A DNA stretch of 64,000 bases from positions 62,001 through 126,000 of the forward strand of contig NZ_JAIQXT010000002.1 of assembly GCF_020177055.1 (NCBI RefSeq), read 5' to 3'. This DNA is from Sphingomonas sp. R647 (GTDB taxonomy: Bacteria > Pseudomonadota > Alphaproteobacteria > Sphingomonadales > Sphingomonadaceae). Below are positions 25,163 to 34,238 of the stretch, piece after piece. The notes beneath the pieces were generated by a model. That model saw only the letters and a program-made list of their open reading frames with translations. It was not told the DNA's origin and searched no databases. Numbering within the stretch: the first letter of the stretch is position 1; each line of letters starts with the position of its first letter. A program made the position numbers and the translations under genes.

Positions 25163-26577
25163 TGTTCCTCAATGTGCCCGAAGGGGCGCCGATCCTGACC
25201 GCCGCAGCGATGCGCGCGGCGGAGGAGCGCGCGATCGCCGCCGGATCGAGCGTTGCGGCGCTGATGGAGCGTGCTGGGACGGGCGTTGCGGAATGGGTCC
25301 ACCGGCTGGCGGCGGGCAGCGAGGTGCTGATCCTGTGCGGGCCGGGCAATAATGGCGGCGACGGCTATGTCGCGGCGCGGGTTCTGGCGAGCCGGGGCGT
25401 ACCGGTGCGGGTGGCGGCGCTGGGTGAACCGGGGACAGAGGTTGCGGCTGCGGCGCGGGCGGCGTGGAGTGGGGCGGTTGAGGCGTTTCCGCAGCCACTG
25501 TCGGACACGGGTGCCTACTCCGGAGTTTTTGTCGATGCCGCGTTCGGTACGGGCCTGAACCGTTCACTTTCTGAAGAAATTTCGGACGTGATCGAGCAGC
25601 TTGTGCGGCTCTCACGGCTGGCGATTACAGTCGATCTGCCAAGCGGGGTCGATTCCGATACGGGCGCCGATAACAACCTGTTTCTGGAGGCGAGTTTCGA
25701 TGTCACGCTCGCGCTGGGCGCGCTCAAGCCCGCGCATGTCCTGCAGCCGACGGCGCGGCATTGCGGCGCGGTTCGGCTGATCGACATCGGGCTGGACTTG
25801 CCGCACGCGCCGGTGCGCACATTGGCACAACGCGGGATCACCATCCCGCAGCCCTGGTCGCACAAATACTCGCGCGGCATGGTCGCGGTGGTGTCCGGCC
25901 CGATGCACGGCGCGTCGGAGCTGGCGGCACGTTCAGCCTATCGCGCAGGGGCGGGTTATGTAAAGCTGCTGACCGGTGGCTTGCCGAACCCGCCGCACGC
26001 GATCGTCCGCCAGCGCTGGAGTGCCGAAGCACTCGACGACAAGCGGATCGGTGCGGTGGTGATCGGGCCGGGGCTGGGTCGCGACGATCGCGCGCGCGAA
26101 AAGCTGGATGCGGCGCTCGCGAGTGAGCGGCGGCTGGTGATCGATGGCGATGCGCTGCATTTGCTCGACCTAGCGGTGCTCAAGGACCGCGCCGCGCCGG
26201 TAGTGCTCACGCCGCACGCCAGCGAATTTGATGCGCTGTTCGGCGTGGGGGCCGGAAGCAAGATCGAGCGCGCGCAGGAAGCTGCTGCGCGCAGTGGTGC
26301 AGTCGTGGTGTTCAAGGGCGCGGACACGGTAATTGCTGCGCCCGATGGCTGGGCCAATGTCGCAGCAATGGGCAGTCCGTGGCTGTCGGTCGCCGGGACC
26401 GGCGATGTGCTGGCGGGGGCGATTGCCGCGATGCTGGCGCAGGGCGTCTGGGATCCGCTGCGCGCTGCTAGCGATGGCGTCTGGCTGCACGGGCAGGCCG
26501 CGCGGATGCTCGACCGCTGTTTCCTCGCCGACGAACTGGCGGATGCGCTTCCGCAGGCTTATGAGCGTGCGCGATGA
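25162..26577 (+). CDS. nnr: Bifunctional NAD(P)HX epimerase / ADP-dependent dehydratase
   Basis: 471 residues. The N-terminal NnrE (YjeF_N) half has the motif CGPGNNGGDGYVAAR. The C-terminal NnrD half carries the ribokinase-like loop AGTGDVLAGAIAAML and GPGLGRDD. Together they repair hydrated NADH and NADPH. The ATG shares a base with the amidase stop and the gene end overlaps the methyltransferase start, so all three are one transcription unit. Confidence 0.94.
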   Translation: MFLNVPEGAPILTAAAMRAAEERAIAAGSSVAALMERAGTGVAEWVHRLAAGSEVLILCGPGNNGGDGYVAARVLASRGVPVRVAALGEPGTEVAAAARAAWSGAVEAFPQPLSDTGAYSGVFVDAAFGTGLNRSLSEEISDVIEQLVRLSRLAITVDLPSGVDSDTGADNNLFLEASFDVTLALGALKPAHVLQPTARHCGAVRLIDIGLDLPHAPVRTLAQRGITIPQPWSHKYSRGMVAVVSGPMHGASELAARSAYRAGAGYVKLLTGGLPNPPHAIVRQRWSAEALDDKRIGAVVIGPGLGRDDRAREKLDAALASERRLVIDGDALHLLDLAVLKDRAAPVVLTPHASEFDALFGVGAGSKIERAQEAAARSGAVVVFKGADTVIAAPDGWANVAAMGSPWLSVAGTGDVLAGAIAAMLAQGVWDPLRAASDGVWLHGQAARMLDRCFLADELADALPQAYERAR

Positions 26578-27770
26578 GTGAAGACGAAACGATCGTGCGG
26601 GTTGCCGCACGCGGGGATGGGGTAACCGCGGACGGGCGCCATGCCGCGCTTGCCGCACCGGGCGACCGGCTGCGCGCCGATGGCTCAGTCGCGCGCGGCC
26701 CGCGTCATGTCGAGCCGCCGTGCCGCCACTTTCCCGAATGCGGCGGGTGCCAGCTTCAGCATCTCGACGATGCCGCCTATGCCGAGTTTCTGACCGGGCG
26801 GATCACCGGGGCGCTGGCGCAGCATGGCCTGACCGCCGAGATCCGCGCGCCGATGCTGTCGCCGCCGCGCACGCGTCGCCGCGCGACGCTGCATGCGGAG
26901 CGGCGCGGGCGGCAGGTGCATCTGGGCTTTACCGAACAGTCCAGCCACCGGCTGATCGACGTTCAGCAGTGCGAGGTGCTCGATCCCTGGCTGTTCGCGC
27001 TGCTCCAGCCGCTGCGCGGGCTACTCGCGTCGTATCTGCCCGAGAGCCGGCGGGTTAACGTCCACCTCGCGCTGACCGATCAGGGGCCGGATATCCTGGT
27101 CGATGGGCTGGTGACCGACAGCCTCAAGGCGGTGGAGGCGGTGACCGCGTTCGCGATGCGCCATGCGCTAGGGCGGCTGAGCGTCGATGACGGGATGGGG
27201 CCGGAAGCGCGTTGGGAGCCCGATCCGGTGACGGTCAGCTTCGGCGGCGTTGCGGTGCCATTCCCGGCGGCGAGCTTCCTGCAGGCGACGCCGGAGGGCG
27301 AGGCTGCTTTGGTCGCTGCGGTGCGTGAGGCGGTTGGCGGGGCGAAGACGATCGCCGATCTGTTCGCGGGGCTCGGCACCTTCACCTTCGCGATGGACCC
27401 CAAGGCCAAGGTCTATGCCGGCGAGGGCGCGCGCGACGCGATCCTGTCGCTGAAGGCGGCGGCCGGGCGCGGGTTGCGTCAGGTGTTCGCCGAGCATCGC
27501 GACCTGTTCCGCCGCCCGCTGACCGCGAAGGAACTCGACCTGTTCGACGCGGTGATCCTCGATCCGCCGCGCGCGGGGGCGAAGGAGCAGGCGGTCGAGC
27601 TGGCGGCAAGCAAGGCGCCGGTGATCGCCTATGTCTCCTGCAACCCCGCGACCTTCGCGCGCGATGCGGAGGCTCTGGTCAAGGGTGGCTATCGCCTCGA
27701 TTGGGTGCAGCCGGTCGGGCAGTTCCGCTGGTCGACCCATGCGGAGCTGGCGGCGAAGTTCAGCCGCTAA
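26574..27770 (+). CDS. RNA (uracil-C5) methyltransferase with Fe-S cluster, RumA/RlmD-like
   Basis: 398 residues. It has [4Fe-4S] ligands C-x6-C-x2-C in [10 protein letters not shown], plus a further cysteine in VQQCEVL. The SAM motif is [11 protein letters not shown], with catalytic motifs ILDPPRAGA and the nucleophile cysteine in YVSCNPATF. The N-terminal TRAM domain is short or absent. The target is probably U747/U1939 of 23S rRNA. It ends convergently with truA, the two stop codons overlapping. Confidence 0.92.
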   Translation: MSEDETIVRVAARGDGVTADGRHAALAAPGDRLRADGSVARGPRHVEPPCRHFPECGGCQLQHLDDAAYAEFLTGRITGALAQHGLTAEIRAPMLSPPRTRRRATLHAERRGRQVHLGFTEQSSHRLIDVQQCEVLDPWLFALLQPLRGLLASYLPESRRVNVHLALTDQGPDILVDGLVTDSLKAVEAVTAFAMRHALGRLSVDDGMGPEARWEPDPVTVSFGGVAVPFPAASFLQATPEGEAALVAAVREAVGGAKTIADLFAGLGTFTFAMDPKAKVYAGEGARDAILSLKAAAGRGLRQVFAEHRDLFRRPLTAKELDLFDAVILDPPRAGAKEQAVELAASKAPVIAYVSCNPATFARDAEALVKGGYRLDWVQPVGQFRWSTHAELAAKFSR

Positions 27771-28507
27771 GGATAATCCGCCTTCACGAAATACAGCCCG
27801 TCCGACGGCGCGTTAAGGCCGAGGCGGGCGCGGTCCTTGGCCTCCAGCGCAGCGCGCAGGTCGTCGGCGCTCCATTGCCCGCGCCCGACCATCGACAGGC
27901 AGCCGACCATCGATCGCACCTGATGATGCAGGAACGATCGTGCCGAAGCGTGGATCGCGATCTCGTCGCCCTCCCGCACCACATCCAGCCGGTCGAGCGA
28001 CTTGAGCGGGCTGGCCGACTGGCAATGGACCGATCGGAAGGTGGTGAAATCGTGCGTGCCGACCAGAATCTGCGCGGCGGCGTGCATCGCATCGGCGTCA
28101 AGCTCGGCGGGAACGCGCCACTTCAGCCCCGCATCGAAGGTCAGCGGCGCACGGCGGTTGGCGATGCGATAGATGTAATGGCGCGCGGTGCAGGAAAAGC
28201 GCGCGTGCCAGTCGTCTGGGACGGTCTCGCACGCCAGGATCGCGACCGGCACCTTGCGCAGATGCGCATTGAGCGCCTCCATTAGCCGGAACGGCGCGAT
28301 GTCCTTCTCGATTTCGGTATGCGCGCGCATGCCCAGCGCATGGACCCCGGCATCGGTGCGCCCGGCGGCATGGACCAGCGCATCCTCGCCAGTGATACCG
28401 TGCAGCGCATCCTCGATTGCGCCCTGCACGCTGGGGCCGTGATCCTGATATTGCCAGCCCATGAAGGGGCGGCCGTCATATTCGATGGTCAGCGCGAAGC
28501 GGGTCAC
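27767..28507 (-). CDS. truA: tRNA pseudouridine(38-40) synthase
   Basis: 246 residues with the TruA catalytic motif [11 protein letters not shown] and the signatures [10 protein letters not shown] and [14 protein letters not shown]. It modifies the anticodon stem-loop positions 38-40. The GTG at 28507 overlaps the fmt stop (GTGA), so fmt and truA are co-translated. Confidence 0.95.
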   Translation of the reverse strand: MTRFALTIEYDGRPFMGWQYQDHGPSVQGAIEDALHGITGEDALVHAAGRTDAGVHALGMRAHTEIEKDIAPFRLMEALNAHLRKVPVAILACETVPDDWHARFSCTARHYIYRIANRRAPLTFDAGLKWRVPAELDADAMHAAAQILVGTHDFTTFRSVHCQSASPLKSLDRLDVVREGDEIAIHASARSFLHHQVRSMVGCLSMVGRGQWSADDLRAALEAKDRARLGLNAPSDGLYFVKADYP

Positions 28508-29466
28508 AGCTGGGTTCCGGGGGGAATCGGGAAGCCGTTGAGCAGTTCGCGGGTGGTGACGACGCCGCGTCCTGCGCGCTGGACGAGGGTGGGGCGGATG
28601 GCTCCGGTTGCGCAGGCGATCCAAAAGCCCTCTCCCCCTTGGGGAGAGGGTTGGGAGAGGGGCAGTGCTGCTGGGTCGAGGATCATGCCCCTCTCCCCAA
28701 CCCTCTCCCCGAAGGGGAGAGGGAGCTTTTCACCCGCCAGCACGCGGATTCGCTCGCCGTCATGCTCGAACCACGCACCGGGCGGGTTGAAGGCGCGGAT
28801 CTGGCGTTCGACCGCGTCGGCGGGCTGGTCGAAGTTCAGGCAGGTTTCGGCTTTGTCGATCTTCGCCGCGTAAGTGATACCGTCCTCGGGCTGAGCCACG
28901 GCCGGATGCCCGTCGAAATCGGCCAGCACCTGCACCATCAGCCGCGCGCCCAGCTCCGCCAGCTCGGCGGTGAGTTCGCCCGCCGTCTTGCCGTCGATCG
29001 GCGTGCGCCCCTCCAGCCGTACCGGGCCGGTGTCCAGCCCTGCTTCCATCTGCATGATCCCGACGCCGGTCTCCGCATCCCCGGCCAGGATCGCGCGCTG
29101 CACCGGCGCCGCGCCGCGCCAGCGGGGGAGGATCGAGCCATGGACGTTGAGGCAGCCGAGGCGCGGTGCCTCCAGCACGCTGACCGGAAGGATCAGGCCA
29201 TAGGCGGCGACCACTGCGACATCGGCATTGAGCGCGGCAAAGGCGGCAACCGCGTCGGGGTCTTTCTTGAACGACAGCGGCGTGCGGACTTCGATCCCTA
29301 GTTCCTCGGCGCGGGCATGGACGGGGGAGGGGGTCAGCGCCTTGCCGCGCCGCCCGCCGGGGCGCGGCGGCTGGCTATACGCCGCGACGACATCATGGCC
29401 CGCTTCGACCAGCGCATTGAGGGTCGGCACCGCGAAGTCGGGGGTGCCCATGAAGATGATCCGCAT
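28504..29466 (-). CDS. fmt: Methionyl-tRNA formyltransferase
   Basis: 320 residues. The N-terminal formyltransferase domain has [15 protein letters not shown] (about 107-121) and a hydrophobic YGLILP segment. The C-terminal OB domain includes [10 protein letters not shown]. Within the OB domain, residues about 247-281 ([14 protein letters not shown] ... [11 protein letters not shown]) are encoded by two inverted palindromic repeats and are not family-like. The reading frame remains open and [11 protein letters not shown] resumes after it. The gene is essential in most bacteria, so this protein must tolerate the insertion. Divergent from recR. Confidence 0.95.
   Translation of the reverse strand: MRIIFMGTPDFAVPTLNALVEAGHDVVAAYSQPPRPGGRRGKALTPSPVHARAEELGIEVRTPLSFKKDPDAVAAFAALNADVAVVAAYGLILPVSVLEAPRLGCLNVHGSILPRWRGAAPVQRAILAGDAETGVGIMQMEAGLDTGPVRLEGRTPIDGKTAGELTAELAELGARLMVQVLADFDGHPAVAQPEDGITYAAKIDKAETCLNFDQPADAVERQIRAFNPPGAWFEHDGERIRVLAGEKLPLPFGERVGERGMILDPAALPLSQPSPQGGEGFWIACATGAIRPTLVQRAGRGVVTTRELLNGFPIPPGTQL
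28628..28723. repeat. Pair of palindromic repeats inside the fmt coding region
   Basis: Copy 1 (28628-28662) and copy 2 (28688-28723) are inverted 35-36-base relatives. Each contains CCCTCTCCCC and GGGGAGAGGG arms separated by 3 bases, followed by TTGGG(G)AGAGGGG. They are intergenic-style palindromes but lie in frame within fmt and encode about 35 residues. Confidence 0.85.
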
Positions 29467-29519
29467 CGCTCACCCTTCACCGCTTGGCAGGGCGGGTGGC
29501 AAGCCCCTATGTCGCATCC

Positions 29520-30116
29520 ATGGCATCGCCCGAGATCGAAACCCTGACGCAAGCCCTGTCGCGCCTCCCCGGCCTTGGCCCGCGATCGGCGCGGCGGGCG
29601 GTGTTGCATCTGCTCAAGAAGCGCGAGACCGCGCTCGACCCGTTGCTGCGCGCGCTGGAGGCGGTGAGCGAGCGGCTGGCGACCTGCTCGACTTGTGGCA
29701 ATGTCGATACGACCGATCCGTGCGCGGTATGCGCCGACCCGCGCCGCGACACGCGGCAGCTGTGCGTGGTCGAGGAAGTCGCCGACCTGTGGGCGCTGGA
29801 ACGCTCGCGGCTGTTTCCCGGCAAATTCCATGTGCTCGGCGGCAAGCTCTCGGCGCTCGATGGGGTGCGGCCCGAGGATCTGGCGATCGACAGCCTCGTC
29901 ACCCGGATCGCGGCGGGCGGTGTAGATGAAGTCGTGCTGGCGATGAACGCGACGCTGGAGGGCCAGACCACCGCGCACTATATCGCCGAGCGGCTGGAGG
30001 GCTATCCTGTGCGGCTGACCCAGCTGGCGCACGGCCTGCCGGTCGGGGGCGAGCTGGATTATCTGGATGAGGGCACGCTGGCACAGGCGCTGCGCGCGCG
30101 GCGGCCGGTCGCCTGA
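29520..30116 (+). CDS. recR: Recombination protein RecR
   Basis: 198 residues: an HhH segment ([20 protein letters not shown]), a C4 zinc finger ([16 protein letters not shown]) and a Toprim domain ([13 protein letters not shown] ... [13 protein letters not shown]). RecR works with RecF/RecO to load RecA on gaps. The ATG at 29520 gives the family start; an ATG at 29484 would add twelve unlikely residues. In many genomes recR follows dnaX-ybaB; here it is 22 kb away and next to def. Confidence 0.95.
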   Translation: MASPEIETLTQALSRLPGLGPRSARRAVLHLLKKRETALDPLLRALEAVSERLATCSTCGNVDTTDPCAVCADPRRDTRQLCVVEEVADLWALERSRLFPGKFHVLGGKLSALDGVRPEDLAIDSLVTRIAAGGVDEVVLAMNATLEGQTTAHYIAERLEGYPVRLTQLAHGLPVGGELDYLDEGTLAQALRARRPVA

Positions 30117-30185
30117 TCACTCTGATCGGAATTCTGCGGGTCGCGCGGAATTGACCCCGACCGGGGCAACACCTAAATTGGCGCG

Positions 30186-30713
30186 ATGGCTATTCTCCCG
30201 ATCCTCGAAGTTCCCGATCCGCGTCTCAAGACCATCTCCACCCCGGTCGAGACGGTCGATGACGATCTGCGCGCGCTGATCGCCGACATGTTCGACACGA
30301 TGTATGACGCCCCCGGCATCGGCCTCGCCGCGATTCAGGTCGGCGTGCCCAAGCGCGTGCTGGTGATGGATTTGCAGGAAGAAGAGGACGAAGAGGGCAA
30401 GCCGATCAAGGCACCGCGCGTCTTCATCAACCCCGAAATCCTCGACCCCGCGGACGAGATGAGCACCTATACCGAGGGCTGCCTGTCGGTCCCCGACCAG
30501 TTCGCCGATGTCGATCGCCCCGCGACCTGCCGCGTCAAGTGGCTGGACGAACATGGCGTCGCGCATGACGAGCAGTTCACCGGCCTGCTCGCGACCTGCA
30601 TCCAGCATGAGATGGATCACCTCGAGGGGATCGTGTTCCTCGACCATCTCTCGCGGCTCAAGCGCCAGATGATCATGAAAAAGCTGGAAAAAGCGCGCCG
30701 TATGGCGGCTTGA
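30186..30713 (+). CDS. def: Peptide deformylase
   Basis: 175 residues with all three metalloenzyme motifs: [17 protein letters not shown] (metal cysteine) and HEMDHLEG (two metal histidines and the catalytic glutamate). It removes the formyl group that Fmt adds to initiator methionine. It is not in the fmt operon here, but lies on the other strand beyond recR. A clear start at ATG 30186. Confidence 0.96.
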   Translation: MAILPILEVPDPRLKTISTPVETVDDDLRALIADMFDTMYDAPGIGLAAIQVGVPKRVLVMDLQEEEDEEGKPIKAPRVFINPEILDPADEMSTYTEGCLSVPDQFADVDRPATCRVKWLDEHGVAHDEQFTGLLATCIQHEMDHLEGIVFLDHLSRLKRQMIMKKLEKARRMAA

Positions 30714-30719
30714 TTGCCA

Positions 30720-30758
30720 CGATCGTCGTCCCGGGCTTGACCCGGGACGGGGCTTCTT
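30720..30758. repeat. 39-bp GC-rich repeat, inverted copy of 32008-32046
   Basis: This unit (GTCGTCCCGGGCTTGACCC core) matches 38 of 39 bases of 32008-32046 in inverted orientation. The two flank the nitronate monooxygenase gene. The rest of 30714-30877 holds fragments of the same repeat family and no gene. Confidence 0.85.
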
Positions 30759-30877
30759 ATTCCCGCGCAGTTGTGCCGGGGTCCACCCATCCGCCAGCGT
30801 AGCGCTTGAGCCTCTTGCTTCGCGCTTGCCGCCCGGTGGGCCTCGGCACAAGGCCGGGGTGACGAGGTTTAGTTAGA

Positions 30878-31861
30878 TCAGGCGCTCCAGCCGCCGTTCG
30901 ACAGCCCGGCAATCCGCGCCTTCGCCGCGCGATACTCCGAATCCAGCCGATCGACGAACTCGGCCACGGGCTGCACCTCGCGCACCGCGCCGATGCCCTG
31001 GCCCGAACCCCAGATGTCGCGCCACGCCTTGGCCTTGCTGTTACCGCCCGATCCGAAGTTCATCGCGCTGGGATCGCTCGCCGGGAGGTTGTCGGGGTCG
31101 AGCCCCGCGGCCTCGATCGACTGGCGCAGATAGTTGCCGTGCACCCCGGTGAACAGATTTGTATAGACAATATCGGACGCGCTGCCCGCGACGATGCCCT
31201 GCTTGTAGCTGGCTTCGGCATTGGCTTCGGCGGTCGCGATGAAGGGGGAGCCGATATAGGCAAGGTCCGCGCCCATCGCCTGCGCCGCCAGCACCGCATT
31301 GCCGTTGGCAATCGATCCCGACAGCGCGATAGGGCCGTCGAACCAGCTGCGCGTTTCCTGCACGAAGGCGAATGGGCTGAGCTGCCCGGCATGGCCGCCC
31401 GCGCCGGTGCAGACGAGGATCAGCCCGTCCGCGCCCTTTTCCACCGCCTTGTGCGCGAATCGGTCGTTGATGACGTCGTGCAGCGCGATGCCGCCCCAGC
31501 CATGCACCGCCTGATTGAGCGCTTCCTGCGCGCCCAATGACGTGATCACGATCGGCACCTGCCATTTGCCGCAGGTGACGAGATCGGCCTCAAGCCGGTC
31601 GTTCGAGCGATGCACGATCTGATTGACCGCATAGGGCGCGGCCGGGCGATCCGGATTGTCGCGGTTCCACGCCGCCAGTTCCTCGGTGATCTGGTGCAGC
31701 CATTCGTCGAGTTGGCTCTGCGGCCGCGCGTTGAGCGCGGGGAACGAGCCGACGATACCCGCCTTGCACTGGGCGATGACCAGTTCGGGACCGGAGACAA
31801 TGAACAGCGGGGACCCGATGACGGGGAGCCGCAGGCGATCGAAGAGAGCGGGCAGGGCCAT
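30878..31861 (-). CDS. Nitronate monooxygenase / 2-nitropropane dioxygenase family
   Basis: A 327-residue FMN-binding TIM barrel with the family motifs GSPLFIVSGPELV, the phosphate-binding loop CTGAGGHAGQLSPF and GADLAYIGSPFIATAEA. Such enzymes oxidise propionate-3-nitronate or related nitronates; some family members are enoyl-ACP reductase (FabK)-like. The family call is firm, the substrate is not. It is flanked by inverted copies of a 39-bp repeat. Confidence 0.9.
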   Translation of the reverse strand: MALPALFDRLRLPVIGSPLFIVSGPELVIAQCKAGIVGSFPALNARPQSQLDEWLHQITEELAAWNRDNPDRPAAPYAVNQIVHRSNDRLEADLVTCGKWQVPIVITSLGAQEALNQAVHGWGGIALHDVINDRFAHKAVEKGADGLILVCTGAGGHAGQLSPFAFVQETRSWFDGPIALSGSIANGNAVLAAQAMGADLAYIGSPFIATAEANAEASYKQGIVAGSASDIVYTNLFTGVHGNYLRQSIEAAGLDPDNLPASDPSAMNFGSGGNSKAKAWRDIWGSGQGIGAVREVQPVAEFVDRLDSEYRAAKARIAGLSNGGWSA

Positions 31862-31961
31862 ACCCGTTTCATAGACGAACCGAATTGCCTGTCCAGATGC
31901 TTTACGTAAACGGCAAGGCTGGGCGTACCGGAAATTCTAAACGTGCCATCAATTTCCCGTC

Positions 31962-32046
31962 GCCCCGGACTTGATCCGGGGCTGGGCTGCCTTGGCCGAG
32001 TGCCAAGAAGAAGCCCTGTCCCGGGTCAAGCCCGGGACGACGATCG
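31962..32046. repeat. Composite of two facing GC-rich repeat units
   Basis: A GTCGCCCCGGACTTGATCCGGGGC unit (about 31962-31987) faces a GTCCCGGGTCAAGCCCGGGACGAC unit (about 32018-32042). The second is part of the 39-bp inverted match to 30720-30758. It lies in the gap between two minus-strand genes. Confidence 0.8.
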
Positions 32047-32049
32047 GAT

Positions 32050-32574
32050 TTAATCGATCCGCCGCAGCCCGGCACGAAACCGCCGCTGCCGCTCCGCATA
32101 ATTCTGCGCCGAATACAGCAGCCCGGCGCGAGTCGTCGCGTCGACCTCGCGAATCGCGCGGGCGGGGCTGCCGACGATGAGGCTGCCGGGCGGAAACTCC
32201 TTGCCCTCGGTCACCAGCGCACCCGCGCCGATCAGGCAATCGTCGCCGATCACTGCGCGGTTGAGGATGATCGCGCCCATGCCGATCAGCACGCGGTTGC
32301 CGATGGTACAGCCATGCAGGATCGCGTGATGCCCGATCGTGCAATCCTCTCCCACGGTCAGCGGTGCGCCGGGATCGGAGTGGAGCATTGCGCCCTCCTG
32401 CACATTGCTGCGCGCGCCGAGGATGATCGGCGTATTGTCGGCCCGGATTACAGCACCGAACCACACGCTCGATCCCGCCGCCAGCCGCGCATCGCCGATC
32501 ACCTCCGCACTTGGCGCGACCCATGCGTCGGGGTCGATCTGCGGCGCGGCATCTTCAAAAGCATAGATCGGCAT
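32050..32574 (-). CDS. Gamma-class carbonic anhydrase family protein
   Basis: 174 residues of left-handed beta-helix hexapeptide repeats with the metal histidines in EGAMLHSD and IGHHAILHG, as in YrdA/CaiE-like gamma carbonic anhydrases. The ATG at 32574 follows a good GGGAGAG site; an upstream ATG at 32628 lacks one. Catalysis as a carbonic anhydrase is not assured for this subgroup. Confidence 0.9.
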   Translation of the reverse strand: MPIYAFEDAAPQIDPDAWVAPSAEVIGDARLAAGSSVWFGAVIRADNTPIILGARSNVQEGAMLHSDPGAPLTVGEDCTIGHHAILHGCTIGNRVLIGMGAIILNRAVIGDDCLIGAGALVTEGKEFPPGSLIVGSPARAIREVDATTRAGLLYSAQNYAERQRRFRAGLRRID

Positions 32575-32608
32575 GCATCTCTCCCGGTCAGCTAATTCCG
32601 ACGGAGGC

Positions 32609-32633
32609 GGAACGTCCTGCGGTTTCAACCGTA
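32609..32633 (+). promoter_or_regulatory. Candidate EcfG promoter before GlsB-like gene
   Basis: GGAAC (32609-32613), a 16-base spacer and CGTA (32630-32633), one mismatch from the EcfG consensus, about 45 bases before the ATG at 32679. It overlaps the start region of the divergent carbonic anhydrase gene. Confidence 0.4.
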
Positions 32634-32678
32634 GTGCATTTAACTCGGCGGTGCCGAGACGGATATGGGAGACGTCGG

Positions 32679-32951
32679 ATGATCAACCTTATTGTATTGC
32701 TGGTCGTGGGCGGTGTGCTTGGCTGGCTGGCCAGCATCGTGATGCGCACTGATGCCCAGCAGGGCATTTTACTCAACATCGTGGTCGGGATCGTCGGCGC
32801 GCTGCTCGCTGGCTTTCTGATCACCCCGCTGATCGGCGGCGCGTCGATCACGGACGGCGCGTTCAACGTGACCTCGCTGCTGATCTCGTTCCTCGGTGCG
32901 GTCGTGCTGCTCGCGATCGTCAACCTGGTTCGTCGCGGATCGGTCCGGTAA
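32679..32951 (+). CDS. GlsB/YeaQ/YmgE family stress-response membrane protein
   Basis: A 90-residue, three-helix membrane protein matching the transglycosylase-associated (GlsB/YeaQ/YmgE) family: VGGVLGWLASIVM, then GILLNIVVGIVGALLAGFL. Members are typically general-stress proteins of unknown activity. GGGAG lies seven bases before the ATG. An EcfG-like promoter and a strong terminator frame it as a single-gene unit. Confidence 0.88.
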   Translation: MINLIVLLVVGGVLGWLASIVMRTDAQQGILLNIVVGIVGALLAGFLITPLIGGASITDGAFNVTSLLISFLGAVVLLAIVNLVRRGSVR

Positions 32952-32984
32952 CGGACACTTCACTCTACCCTTCCCAAGCCCTTA

Positions 32985-33015
32985 CGGGGTGGCCATCCGG
33001 CCGCCCCGTTTTTTT
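32985..33015 (+). terminator. Rho-independent terminator after GlsB-like gene
   Basis: A 10-bp stem CGGGGTGGCC/GGCCGCCCCG (one wobble) with a 4-base loop at 32985-33008 is followed by seven T (33009-33015). Confidence 0.93.
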
Positions 33016-33235
33016 ATCCGGCAAGGGCAGGCAGTCCGGGGACGCGCGCGCCGAACAGCAGGGCGATCCCCACCGCACCGCACAACACGGCCAGCGTCGA
33101 TGACATCGAGAACAGGCCCCAGCCGACCGCGTTGACCATCGCCGGATTGGGCCGTGCCGCGCGGCGGTTCTGCTCTGCGGAAATGAGGACAAAGCCTGTC
33201 AAAAGGCCGTACATGAATACCGAAAATTCAAGCAT
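33014..33235 (-). CDS. Hypothetical small membrane protein
   Basis: 73 residues with two hydrophobic helices (VFMYGLLTGFVLI and STLAVLCGAVGIALLFGA) joined by a polar loop with EQNRRAARPNP. No family recognised. Its stop lies at the T-tract of the facing terminator. A 7-bp inverted repeat AACCAAT...ATTGGTT (33258-33286) sits just upstream. Confidence 0.65.
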   Translation of the reverse strand: MLEFSVFMYGLLTGFVLISAEQNRRAARPNPAMVNAVGWGLFSMSSTLAVLCGAVGIALLFGARVPGLPALAG

Positions 33236-33365
33236 ATGATCTGAACCCGCCCCCGGAAACCAATCAAATGCTATCGCGCATTGGTTAATTCTTCAACGCT
33301 GCGGCCCACGTATTTGCCGCAACGCAGCAGTGTTTCGTCGCATCCGGATCATCCAGCCCGGCCCA

Positions 33366-33402
33366 TGAAAAAGGGGCCGCGCGACCTGGGTCGCACGGCC
33401 CC
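33366..33402 (-). terminator. Rho-independent terminator of the beta-barrel gene
   Basis: Read on minus: GGGGCCGTGCGACC pairs with GGTCGCGCGGCCCC (33373-33402, one wobble) and is followed by five T (33368-33372). It ends the transcript of the outer-membrane protein gene. Confidence 0.88.
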
Positions 33403-33419
33403 TCCGGCACGTCTTTGGA

Positions 33420-34001
33420 TTAGAAGCGGAAGCCGACGCCGATCAGGCCCTGATGGCGGCTCACATCCTGCTCATAGTTCGAATAGCGATACTCGACCTT
33501 GACCGTCACGCCCGAGGCGAGGCGGTGCTCAGCACCGGCGCCGACGCGGAAGCCATCGAGGTCCTCGTTCTCCGAAAAATTCACGGTCGGAGCTGCGGCA
33601 CCACCGACATAGTCGGCATCCACACGGGCGTTGGTGTAGCCACCCTTGACATAGGCGAGCGACGAGCCGCCGATCTTGATGCCGGCGCGCGCGCCTGCAT
33701 AGAGATCACGCCCTGCCGAGGTGCACAGCGAATCCGACGCCACGACAACTGCGGACTCGCAATAGTCGGTGTTGCTTTCGGACGCTTCGAGTTCGATGCC
33801 GACAACGCCCTTGCCCAGGTCAATATCATATCCTGCGGTGACGCCGTAGATGATGCCGCTTTCGTCCGGACCATCCGTGTTGATCTGCTCCATGCCGCTG
33901 AACACCGAGATGCTGGGGCCGGTGAAGCTGTCGGCGTCCTGCGCGAATGCGGGGGTCGCACAGGTCGCGGCGGCGAGTGCCGCGATCGAAAGAATACGCA
34001 T
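33420..34001 (-). CDS. Outer-membrane beta-barrel protein
   Basis: 193 residues with a Sec signal peptide (cleavage near CATPAFA|QDAD, about residue 20). Alternating amphipathic strands and glycine-rich turns follow, and the C-terminal residue is phenylalanine (LIGVGFRF), the usual BAM signal. It belongs to the OmpA-like/Omp25-type 8-stranded barrels of alphaproteobacteria. Two cysteines (DYCESAVVVASDSLC) may form a loop disulfide. GAGGG lies eight bases before the ATG. Regulation is not evident. Confidence 0.88.
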   Translation of the reverse strand: MRILSIAALAAATCATPAFAQDADSFTGPSISVFSGMEQINTDGPDESGIIYGVTAGYDIDLGKGVVGIELEASESNTDYCESAVVVASDSLCTSAGRDLYAGARAGIKIGGSSLAYVKGGYTNARVDADYVGGAAAPTVNFSENEDLDGFRVGAGAEHRLASGVTVKVEYRYSNYEQDVSRHQGLIGVGFRF

Positions 34002-34238
34002 GTTTACATCCCTCTTATCATTATGTTGCGACTGCGAATGAGCAGACGCGGCGCATGTAGCGAGTGGCTTCTGAACGGCAATGATACGTCGGAAGCCGTA
34101 GCGAAAAATTTGCGGTCTGTTGCACTAATGTAACACACTGGCACGCAGCAAAGTTGAAAGTGCGTTCAGGTTCGCTTGACCGCGCCGACCCCCCGCGACT
34201 ATCGCCGCGAACATTGGGGTTAGGAGAGACTCACGGCG

